From Gorillibacterium massiliense (GTDB taxonomy: Bacteria; Bacillota; Bacilli; Paenibacillales; NBRC-103111): a stretch of 40,664 nt of DNA. Positions 34,424-40,664 of the stretch are shown one piece after another; positions within the stretch are counted from its first letter, which is position 1; each line of letters starts with the position of its first letter. The notes beneath the pieces are model-generated. The model was given only the letters and a program-made list of their open reading frames with translations, searched no databases and was not told where the DNA came from. The position numbers and the translations under genes were made by a program. The stretch spans positions 1-40,664 of the forward strand of contig NZ_CBQR020000075.1 of NCBI RefSeq assembly GCF_000455485.1, given 5' to 3'.

Positions 34424-34460
34424 CGTCCAACTTCCATCTTTTTGGGAGTTGGGCGTTTTT
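34424..34460 (+). terminator. Terminator after the methionine aminopeptidase gene
   Basis: CGTCCAACTTCC (34424-34435) pairs with GGGAGTTGGGCG (34444-34455) allowing G-T pairs, followed by TTTTT. Confidence 0.88.
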
Positions 34461-34554
34461 GTTATTGGAGAAGCGAGGCGATTGGAGGATTTTGTTGGAA
34501 TATGAAGAATATTCTATCGAAACGATTTAGTACTCGATACTTAAAAAGAAGCGG

Positions 34555-36840
34555 GTGGCAATCTTGTCCATCAAAATCAAGCTTTCACTCCTGGTCTTTG
34601 CACTCGTTTCCATCATAATGGCATTAAATGTGTCCATCACGTATGTCACATCGCGGGATGTGGTCCGTCATGACTTTGAGCACCAGATGGAGATGACAGC
34701 CAGAGGAATTGCCACGGTCATAGAAAACTCCCAACTGGCCTCCCTTTCCATGGATCAGATGTTGACGGAAACGCTGCGTTTGGCGAACGTTATGTTTGCT
34801 AAATCTTCACCGGCAGACATCTATACGGTTGAGGAAAGCGATTTAAGTAGTATCGCTCAGTCGGCGGGAATATCCAGTCTGTCACTGGCGATGCTGACGG
34901 ACGACGGCTGGACGATCATTCGCTCTTCGGACAGCGATCTTCTCGAACGTACTTTGCCTTATTCGATAGCCGATATGAGGATAAACACTATACAAATGGA
35001 TTCGGAACAGAAGGATTCTTTTAAAACCTCATCATCGGTATTTACCGTGAACGGAACCGCTTTATCAGGAAAATGGGGCTTTACGCTGACTTCTTCGGGC
35101 TATATGATCTGTTCCCGGTATTCCCAGTTATCCCTTCTCCCCTATCGGACAGATGCGCAGCCTGACTCCGTCATAGAAAAGACTTTGAATGACAACCCGC
35201 TGCTTCTTGAAATATCCGGTTACAGCCCTCAGTTGTATAACTCGATTACGCTTGAGACGTCACATCAAGAATCTTCCGCTACTCTGCTCTTCGGCACAAA
35301 CCGATACGCTTCAAAGTCGGATGCGGCCAATGTGAATAAGGCTTTTTCGGAGCAAGTTAGTGTAACCGACAGCTTATTTTCTGACGGGAAGCATGTGATC
35401 AAAAGCTATTTTCCGGTAAGCATTGGCAAGCCCTGCGTCATTACCGTAGTGTCAGAATATAGTCCCATCGAGAACGTGTTGAATGGATTGTTGTTCAATC
35501 AGATTACGATATCTCTCTTCCTCATGATTTGCGTCTTGGTAGCCAGCTACATTGCGATGCATGTTCTTGTCCGTCCGCTGAACCGGATCTTAAAACAGGT
35601 GAGCGACATAACAGCAGGCCAATTAGGAGTGCAAAACACCCTTATCCGCAAGGATGAACTCGGTATCCTTGGGCAGCGGATCAATCTTATGTCGTTCAAT
35701 TTGCAGGAAAGCACCGGAAGGCTGAGGGCAGCCGTTAATGAACTATCGGAAACCCAAGACGAGCTCCTGTCTTTTATGAACAGCACGACGGATTCAATTG
35801 TAGTCATGGACCTGGAGGGTAAAGTGCTGCGGGTCAATCATGCTTTTGAAGCTCTTTTTAGTTGGAAGCTTGACGAAATCAAGGATCAGGAGTTGCCGAT
35901 CGTAACGGGAGAGGCAAAGAAAGAAATGAGTAACGCCTTAGCGCAGATTAGCCGGGGAGTGTCGTTAACGGGTGTTGAGGTCGAAACGGTAACAAAAGCC
36001 GGGCAAAACATCGCAGTGAGCGTTACTCTTTCTCCACTGCGTCAAAGTCACAGCGATGTGATTGGAGCCGTCGCTATTGGCCGTGATATTACCGAGCGTA
36101 AAAAAACCGAAGAATATTTCCTTCGTTCAGAAAAGCTGGCAATCGTCGGGCAGTTGGCTGCGGGAGTCGCCCATGAAATTCGCAACCCTCTTACGACCTT
36201 ACGGGGATTTGTGCAACTGTTGAAATCCAAGGGGCAGGGGAGCCCCCAATATTTAGACCTGATGCTCTCTGAGCTGGACCGGATCAATTTCATCGTAAGT
36301 GAATTCATGGTGCTGGCGAAGCCGCATATCAACCGGTTCCACTTGAAGGATCCGCGAGAACTGATGCGCGAGACCATCGTCCTTATGCAGCCGCAGGCTT
36401 TGCTGCACAACGTGCGGATCACGGAGCTTATTTTAGGGGAGGTGCCGCCGATCTTTTGCGAGGAAAACCAGCTTAAGCAGGTGTTCATCAATTTGCTGAA
36501 GAACAGTATTGAGGCGATGCCCGAGGGGGGAGAAATCCGCATCCGGCTGTCGATGGATTCGCAGAACCGGGTCCGATTCCGTTTTGTCGATGAAGGCTGC
36601 GGCATTTCCCAGGAGCAGCTGGAGCGAATCGGAGAGCCTTTTTATACGAACAAGGAATCAGGTACAGGGCTTGGACTAATGGTCAGCCAAAGAATTATCG
36701 CCAATCATAAAGGCGTCATGTACATAAAGAGTGAGCTGAATAAAGGCACGTGCATTGACATTGTGCTGCCTATCGGACAGAGTCATGATGCAGCAGAGAT
36801 AATCGCAGACGAAACGTTGCCCTATCCGGATACGCTTTGA
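34555..36840 (+). CDS. Membrane sensor histidine kinase with extracellular, HAMP and PAS domains
   Basis: A 761-residue protein. A membrane helix (~7-28) is followed by a large outer sensor region (~30-310, probably a Cache-type fold) and a second helix (~318-342). A HAMP domain, a PAS domain (~400-520, ending GRDITERKKTEE) and a HisKA domain with His540 in GVAHEIRNPLTTLRGFVQLL come next. The ATPase domain has INLLKNSIEAMP, DEGCGIS and GTGLGLMVSQRI. The kinase core resembles sporulation kinases such as KinC/KinE. No response regulator is adjacent. GTG 34555 and TTG 34564 are both possible starts, with weak ribosome binding sites. The signal is unknown. Confidence 0.9.
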   Translation: MAILSIKIKLSLLVFALVSIIMALNVSITYVTSRDVVRHDFEHQMEMTARGIATVIENSQLASLSMDQMLTETLRLANVMFAKSSPADIYTVEESDLSSIAQSAGISSLSLAMLTDDGWTIIRSSDSDLLERTLPYSIADMRINTIQMDSEQKDSFKTSSSVFTVNGTALSGKWGFTLTSSGYMICSRYSQLSLLPYRTDAQPDSVIEKTLNDNPLLLEISGYSPQLYNSITLETSHQESSATLLFGTNRYASKSDAANVNKAFSEQVSVTDSLFSDGKHVIKSYFPVSIGKPCVITVVSEYSPIENVLNGLLFNQITISLFLMICVLVASYIAMHVLVRPLNRILKQVSDITAGQLGVQNTLIRKDELGILGQRINLMSFNLQESTGRLRAAVNELSETQDELLSFMNSTTDSIVVMDLEGKVLRVNHAFEALFSWKLDEIKDQELPIVTGEAKKEMSNALAQISRGVSLTGVEVETVTKAGQNIAVSVTLSPLRQSHSDVIGAVAIGRDITERKKTEEYFLRSEKLAIVGQLAAGVAHEIRNPLTTLRGFVQLLKSKGQGSPQYLDLMLSELDRINFIVSEFMVLAKPHINRFHLKDPRELMRETIVLMQPQALLHNVRITELILGEVPPIFCEENQLKQVFINLLKNSIEAMPEGGEIRIRLSMDSQNRVRFRFVDEGCGISQEQLERIGEPFYTNKESGTGLGLMVSQRIIANHKGVMYIKSELNKGTCIDIVLPIGQSHDAAEIIADETLPYPDTL

Positions 36841-36847
36841 AGTTAAA

Positions 36848-36870
36848 GAGGCTGAGCCCGGCTCAGCCTC
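36848..36870. terminator. Hairpin between convergent genes, overlapping a stop codon
   Basis: GAGGCTGAGCC (36848-36858) pairs perfectly with GGCTCAGCCTC (36860-36870). The stop of the minus-strand gene (36863-36865) lies inside the stem. TTTAACTT follows on the minus strand, so it probably ends that gene; no T run follows on the plus strand. Confidence 0.65.
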
Positions 36871-37174
36871 CAAATGCGTCCCGAAAGGCATCCGCAATAT
36901 CCTTTGCTTCCAGTTTCCAAAGAGCGGACAGCTCTGGAGCGATATTTTCCTCAAACCAATCCGCCAACAGCTTGCGGTTGCTGGTATGTTCGGCAATGTA
37001 AGGCAAATTCAGGGCGACTTTGCGGAAATACAGTTCTTCTCCCTCTTTGATTAAGGCCGGGGAGAGGTACACCTTCAGCCGCTTGACGGTCCTGTACAGC
37101 TCTCTGCTGCAGGTTCGGCGAATTTTCCGCGCCGTTGGAGCATGGTTTTGATGCTTCGGAGTATCAGCCTTCAT
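36863..37174 (-). CDS. Small basic protein of unknown function
   Basis: A 103-residue protein. The first ~35 residues are very basic (HAPTARKIRRTCSRELYRTVKRLK); the rest looks helical with aromatic and acidic residues (LPYIAEHTSNRKLLADWFEENIAPELSALWKLEAKDIADAFRDAF). There is no signal peptide or membrane helix. CAGGTG lies five bases before the ATG. I do not recognise the family. It ends inside a terminator hairpin shared with the facing kinase gene. Confidence 0.68.
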   Translation of the reverse strand: MKADTPKHQNHAPTARKIRRTCSRELYRTVKRLKVYLSPALIKEGEELYFRKVALNLPYIAEHTSNRKLLADWFEENIAPELSALWKLEAKDIADAFRDAFGG

Positions 37175-37264
37175 GATGGCACCTGCCTCTCTTCTGCAAT
37201 ACTTTATGCATGAAGGGGAGGTTCAGCTACACATCGGCTTTCCTGCAAAACAACCGGGAGTTGT

Positions 37265-37744
37265 TCAATTGACGATGAGATAGGCGACCATCGGTCCGTC
37301 GTGAACTGCGTCTTCATGGGACATACAGACCATCCGGTATACGCCTTTCTTGGTCGGAGTGAATGTATAGCTGCTGGTCTTTCCTTTTTCCACGGTGCCT
37401 GAAACCCCTAACCCTTCAATGATGAAGGGATGGTTTCCGCCACTGATGCCCCGAATGCGCAAGGTAATGGTTTCTCCTTTTTCCACAGGGATCGTGCTAG
37501 GGTCCCAGCGGTAAGCTTCGATCATCTTCCCGTTATCCATGGTGGATTCGAATTCCCCTGTTACCAGATCGATGACGCGTCCTTGTGCCGGGACGCTTTT
37601 TTGACTGCTGCCTGGCAGTAGTGCTGAAACGAGTTGGCTGCCTTTTTCAAGGTGTTTCAAATAGAAGCCAGTGACAAGCATCAGACAGAGCAAAAGGGCG
37701 GTAATCGCCAACGTTCTCTTGCGGATTCGGATTGTCGTGAACAT
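37265..37744 (-). CDS. Membrane-anchored cupredoxin-domain protein
   Basis: A 159-residue protein. A basic start and one hydrophobic helix (~10-28) anchor or export it. Residues ~60-159 form a cupredoxin-like beta sandwich. Likely copper ligands are the His of GNHPF, the Cys and His of MVCMSH and possibly the Met of GPM. Such proteins carry electrons or bind copper outside the membrane. GGGAGGGACAAGG precedes the ATG. It is transcribed alone and nothing nearby names its partner, though the organism clearly has copper enzymes such as the Qox oxidase. Confidence 0.82.
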   Translation of the reverse strand: MFTTIRIRKRTLAITALLLCLMLVTGFYLKHLEKGSQLVSALLPGSSQKSVPAQGRVIDLVTGEFESTMDNGKMIEAYRWDPSTIPVEKGETITLRIRGISGGNHPFIIEGLGVSGTVEKGKTSSYTFTPTKKGVYRMVCMSHEDAVHDGPMVAYLIVN

Positions 37745-37862
37745 AACCTTGTCCCTCCCGAAGGTTTTACCGATACCTATGCCTCGTCCGACAAAAATAT
37801 TCCCGCTGCTTGTCTATATTTTGGGGCGGCATTCTAAAGAAACAGGCGGCACTTCTGTCGAA

Positions 37863-37891
37863 TTGACAAACCTGTCCCGTAATGTTATAAA
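37863..37891 (+). promoter_or_regulatory. Strong candidate sigma-A promoter for the aldolase-like gene
   Basis: A perfect TTGACA (37863-37868) and TATAAA (37886-37891) are exactly 17 bases apart, 32 bases before the start codon at 37924. Confidence 0.8.
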
Positions 37892-37923
37892 TTGCAGATA
37901 AATGGCCATAGGGGGATACATAG

Positions 37924-38886
37924 ATGGTAAAAGACAATTGCAAAATCCTGGACTGCACCATTCGTGACGGTGGTTTGGTGAATAACTGGGAATTCAGCGT
38001 GGAGTTTGTCCGCGATCTGTATAAAGGCTTGAGTGAGGCCGGCGTCGATTACATGGAGATCGGCTATAAAAATTCGCCGAAGCTGCTTCAAGGCGGCAAT
38101 GCCGGACCATGGCGCTTTCTGGATGAAGCTTTTTTGCGCGAGGTCATTCCTCAGAAAACAGAGACCAAGCTGTCAGCGTTGGTCGATATCGGCCGTGTGG
38201 ACGAGCATGATATTTTGCCCCGGGAAGAGTCCATGCTGGATTTGATTCGCGTAGCCTGCTACGTCAAGGACGTGGAGAAAGGTTTGGAGCTGGTACGGAA
38301 ATTCCACGACAAAGGGTATGAGACGTCGCTGAACATCATGGCGTTGTCCCATGTTTTGGAGCACGAGCTGGAAGAAGCACTGAAGGAGATCGCAGACAGC
38401 CCCGTTGATGTCGTGTATGTCGTGGATTCCTACGGCAGCATGGACCCGGGAGATATCGTCAAGCTGGTGGCAAAATTCCGTTCCCTCGTTCCGAACAAGC
38501 AGCTTGGCATCCATACGCACAACAACCTTCAACTGGCCTTCGCCAATACGCTGGCGGCGTTGCAAGAAGGCGTAACCTTCCTGGATTCATCCGTGTTTGG
38601 CATGGGTCGCGCAGCAGGCAATTGTAACACCGAACTGTTGGTTAGCCGCGTGAAATCCACCCGGTACGAAGTGCGCCCGATTCTGGGCGTGATCGAGAAC
38701 CATATGCTTGCGATTCGCGACAAATGGGAGTGGGGCTACAATATTCCGTACATGATCAACGGTGTGTTCGACGAGCATCCGCGTACGGCCATGGCACTTC
38801 GGGCCAGCGATAACAAAGACCGCTACCTGGAGTTTTATGACACTCTCACCTCTCCTGAGTCAATCGTGGCTCCGAAGAAGTCCTAA
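37924..38886 (+). CDS. HMGL-like (DRE-TIM) aldolase-domain protein
   Basis: A 320-residue TIM-barrel protein of the HMG-CoA lyase / 4-hydroxy-2-oxovalerate aldolase superfamily. The opening ILDCTIRDGG supplies the family Arg-Asp pair, and GIHTHNNLQLAFANTLAAL supplies the metal-binding His pair. YVVDSYGSMDPGDI and FGMGRAAGNCNTELL are also characteristic. It lacks the C-terminal communication domain of the DmpG aldolases and has no dehydrogenase partner nearby. AGGGGGA precedes the ATG. The reaction is probably a carbon-carbon bond cleavage or formation with pyruvate or acetyl-type units, but the substrate is unknown. Confidence 0.85.
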   Translation: MVKDNCKILDCTIRDGGLVNNWEFSVEFVRDLYKGLSEAGVDYMEIGYKNSPKLLQGGNAGPWRFLDEAFLREVIPQKTETKLSALVDIGRVDEHDILPREESMLDLIRVACYVKDVEKGLELVRKFHDKGYETSLNIMALSHVLEHELEEALKEIADSPVDVVYVVDSYGSMDPGDIVKLVAKFRSLVPNKQLGIHTHNNLQLAFANTLAALQEGVTFLDSSVFGMGRAAGNCNTELLVSRVKSTRYEVRPILGVIENHMLAIRDKWEWGYNIPYMINGVFDEHPRTAMALRASDNKDRYLEFYDTLTSPESIVAPKKS

Positions 38887-38904
38887 CGAAACGGCAATCA
38901 AGAG

Positions 38905-38934
38905 GAGGACCGATGAACTCGGTCCTCTTTTTTT
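38905..38934 (+). terminator. Terminator after the aldolase-like gene
   Basis: GAGGACCGA (38905-38913) pairs perfectly with TCGGTCCTC (38919-38927), followed by seven T. Confidence 0.93.
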
Positions 38935-39060
38935 CATCAGCATTTAATAATTCATCATTATAATAAACCTGATTCCGCAATGGTGAACGCCGCTCGTCCT
39001 GGAATCGGGGTCCAGTGTCAGCGTTTGCCGTTTATTTTGGCGGTTGCCGGGCATAGGAAA

Positions 39061-39090
39061 TTGGATGGAGCCCGCTTCCTATGGTAGAAT
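39061..39090 (+). promoter_or_regulatory. Candidate extended -10 sigma-A promoter for the dedA-thioredoxin-like genes
   Basis: TTGGAT (39061-39066) and TAGAAT (39085-39090) are 18 bases apart, with TGG right before the -10 box. Confidence 0.55.
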
Positions 39091-39142
39091 AGGGTTGCAT
39101 CTGGCGGACAGGTCAGGAAAATAGAGGAAAGGCAGGGTGAGG

Positions 39143-39748
39143 ATGGGACACTTTGTAACACAGATATTGGATTTTCTTACCGGGCTCGGATATTGGGGTA
39201 TCATGCTAGGTCTTATGATCGAAATCATCCCCAGCGAGATCGTCCTCGCTTATGCGGGATACCTGGTGTACCGGGGAGAAGTTAATTTTACAGAAGCGAT
39301 TATTTTCGGTACCATCGGCGGCGTTATCGCGCAAATCTTTATCTATTGGATCGGACGTTACGGCGGAAGACCGTTTGTGGAGAAATACGGAAAGTACATC
39401 CACTTGAAGCCGAAGCACATCGATTGGGCGGAAGATTGGTTTAACCGTTATGGAGCCGGGCTTATTTTTACCGGCAGATTCATCCCTGTTTTCCGGCACG
39501 CGATATCAATTCCTGCAGGTATGGCCCGCATGCCTTTTTGGAAGTTCGTAGGACTGACAACCGCGGCGATTATTCCCTGGTCTATTCTTTTTGTTTTCTT
39601 GGGACACAAAGTTAGCGACATGGGCAAGGATTGGCACAACATCGACGAAGCCGCCGGCCCTTATACTTATACCTTCCTATGGGCAGCCGTTGGATTAACA
39701 GCCTTGTACTTCATTTATAAAATTCTTCGCCGCAAGAAGAAAAAGTGA
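39143..39748 (+). CDS. DedA family membrane protein
   Basis: About 201 residues with several membrane helices. Signatures of the DedA/VTT family are IEIIPSEIVLAYAGYLVYRG (including the reentrant region), GTIGGVIAQIFIYWIGRYGGRPFVEKYGKYI, the FTGRFIPVFRHAISIPAGMARMPFWKF motif and a basic tail. Members help recycle lipid carriers such as undecaprenyl phosphate or flip phospholipids, and support membrane energetics. ATG 39143 or GTG 39137 could be the start; both follow GAGGAAAGG. The stop lies just before the thioredoxin-like gene, probably in the same transcript. Confidence 0.93.
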   Translation: MGHFVTQILDFLTGLGYWGIMLGLMIEIIPSEIVLAYAGYLVYRGEVNFTEAIIFGTIGGVIAQIFIYWIGRYGGRPFVEKYGKYIHLKPKHIDWAEDWFNRYGAGLIFTGRFIPVFRHAISIPAGMARMPFWKFVGLTTAAIIPWSILFVFLGHKVSDMGKDWHNIDEAAGPYTYTFLWAAVGLTALYFIYKILRRKKKK

Positions 39749-39774
39749 CTACATACGAACGGGAGAGGGTTAGG

Positions 39775-40341
39775 ATGGCGCAAAATTTGGCCGGCACGTT
39801 CGGCAAAGGGATAACACCGGCTCAATTCATGGACGGCATGCAGAAGAACAAAGAAACGTTCGTCGGTTATTATGACGGATTTACATGGCCGAGCGAAGAG
39901 GACAAGGAATTCTATGCCTCATTGAAAAACCGTGACGATCTGCGCGCTTTCATCCTTATGGCGGAATGGTGCGGCGATGTGGTGCGCAACGTCCCCGTCG
40001 TCTTTCGTGCCCTAGAATCCGCTGGTATACCGGTGGAAGTTCTCATTATCGAAGAGCACCCCGAAATTATGGATCAATTCCTTACCTTGGGAGGCCGTTC
40101 CATCCCCATCGTCATCATCACCGATACCGGCGGCTTTGTACTCGGCAAGTGGGGTCCCCGTCCGGAGCACGTCCAGGCGGTCATGCGCAAGTTCAAAGAG
40201 GAGAACCCGGACCGGGAAGCTCCCGATTATCAGGATAAAATCGCGGTTGCCCGCCAAGACATGATGAATCAGTACGGCGAAGGCACTGGCTATCAGGCTG
40301 TAATCCTCAAAGAGCTGCGCAGTCTGCTATCGAAGTTTTGA
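39775..40341 (+). CDS. Thioredoxin-fold protein with a single active-site Cys (WCGDV)
   Basis: A 188-residue cytoplasmic protein of the Thioredoxin_9-like type. The active-site region reads LMAEWCGDVVRNVPV: the usual CxxC second Cys is replaced by Val, so it cannot work as a normal dithiol thioredoxin. The cis-Pro loop RSIPIVIITD is kept, followed by GFVLGKWGPRP. A helical tail (~145-188) ends the chain. ATG 39775 is chosen because GGGAGAGGG lies five bases before it; the frame opens earlier at a GTG that overlaps the dedA stop but lacks a good ribosome binding site. It follows dedA by 26 bases. Confidence 0.88.
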   Translation: MAQNLAGTFGKGITPAQFMDGMQKNKETFVGYYDGFTWPSEEDKEFYASLKNRDDLRAFILMAEWCGDVVRNVPVVFRALESAGIPVEVLIIEEHPEIMDQFLTLGGRSIPIVIITDTGGFVLGKWGPRPEHVQAVMRKFKEENPDREAPDYQDKIAVARQDMMNQYGEGTGYQAVILKELRSLLSKF

Positions 40342-40376
40342 GAAGTTAACGTTACGGAAGGAAGGCGTACCCATTC

Positions 40377-40664
40377 ATGCTGCAAATCGAAACGATCCCA
40401 CTCGGACCGCTGCAAACCAATGCCTATCTGCTAAAAAACGCGGCGGGGGACCGTGGCATCATCATCGATCCGGGCACGAACCCGAAGCCTCTATTGCGGC
40501 GAATCGCCGATTTGAACATTGAGGCGATTTTACTCACCCACGCCCATTTCGACCACATCGGCGGTTTGGAGGAGGTACGGCAGGCGACTTCCGCGCCGGT
40601 ATACCTGCATTCGCTCGAAGCAGACTGGCTGGCCGATGCGAAAAAGAACGGCTCGCTGATGTGG
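40377..40664 (+). CDS. Metallo-beta-lactamase-fold hydrolase (glyoxalase II-like), 5' part
   Basis: The first 96 residues are visible and the gene runs off the window. The start MLQIETIPLGPLQTNAYLLKN and GIIIDPG lead to the metal motif THAHFDHIGGLEE (HxHxDH). This matches YqgX-type hydrolases related to glyoxalase II, which cleave thioesters such as S-lactoyl-thiols. AAGGAAGG lies before the ATG, 35 bases after the thioredoxin-like gene. The specific substrate cannot be settled from this part. Confidence 0.9.
   Translation, partial: MLQIETIPLGPLQTNAYLLKNAAGDRGIIIDPGTNPKPLLRRIADLNIEAILLTHAHFDHIGGLEEVRQATSAPVYLHSLEADWLADAKKNGSLMW

Noticed and set aside
1-40664. Defence island, prophage, CRISPR array, insertion sequence, rRNA or tRNA genes
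   Set aside because: No regularly spaced repeats, transposase, integrase, phage structural or restriction-type proteins were seen, and no tRNA or rRNA-like sequence was recognised by reading.

Overview
The window looks like chromosome of an endospore-forming member of the Bacillota, most likely Paenibacillaceae (Paenibacillus or a close relative). The reasons are a YesM/YesN-type two-component pair beside a carbohydrate ABC importer, a spore protein of the YyaC family, two sporulation-type histidine kinases, a glycine T-box ahead of a one-chain glycyl-tRNA synthetase, strong AGGAGG ribosome binding sites, and GC content in the low fifties by eye. The genus is an inference; no rRNA is present. 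No tRNA, insertion sequence, prophage or CRISPR array was seen.

Region 1 (1-11975) is a carbohydrate-use locus: the 3' part of a GH65 disaccharide phosphorylase, beta-phosphoglucomutase, a YesM/YesN sensor-regulator pair, two ABC permeases, a solute-binding lipoprotein and a membrane-anchored 907-residue protein that looks like an uncharacterised glycosidase ending in a discoidin-type domain. A plausible scheme is surface cleavage of a glucan or glycoconjugate, import of a disaccharide, phosphorolysis to beta-glucose-1-phosphate and conversion to glucose-6-phosphate. No importer ATPase is present, so a shared one is probably used. CcpA-type sites lie before the binding-protein gene and the putative glycosidase gene. 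The natural substrate cannot be read from the sequence.

Region 2 (12056-17645) has an overlapping trio (serine dehydratase beta, serine dehydratase alpha, a TIM-barrel sugar-phosphate isomerase-like protein). Facing it is a large protein that joins a LacI-type sugar-binding domain, without its DNA-binding part, to PAS, GGDEF and EAL domains.

Region 3 (17946-24911) has an orphan membrane histidine kinase, a small two-helix membrane protein, and the qoxABCD menaquinol oxidase operon preceded by an exact FNR/CRP-type palindrome. A small acidic protein and a hemolysin III-family membrane protein follow.

Region 4 (24970-28932) has fumarase, a 221-bp nested inverted repeat, the promoter and T-box leader of glyQS, glyQS itself and yyaC.

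Region 5 (28987-40664) is mostly housekeeping and small genes: an acyltransferase, an SRAP/YedK DNA-protein crosslink protein, a zinc-ribbon-like small protein, a 49-residue basic peptide, the bifunctional NAD(P)HX repair enzyme, methionine aminopeptidase, a PAS histidine kinase, a small conserved-looking protein, a cupredoxin, an HMGL-like aldolase, a DedA protein, a thioredoxin-fold protein and the start of a metallo-beta-lactamase-fold hydrolase.

The most interesting leads are the putative new glycosidase with its unusual GH65 partner, the sugar-sensor/c-di-GMP fusion, the nested inverted repeat before the glyQS leader, and the FNR-type site plus metal-binding tail in the qox operon. I saw no clear defence system or other wholly novel multi-gene machine.
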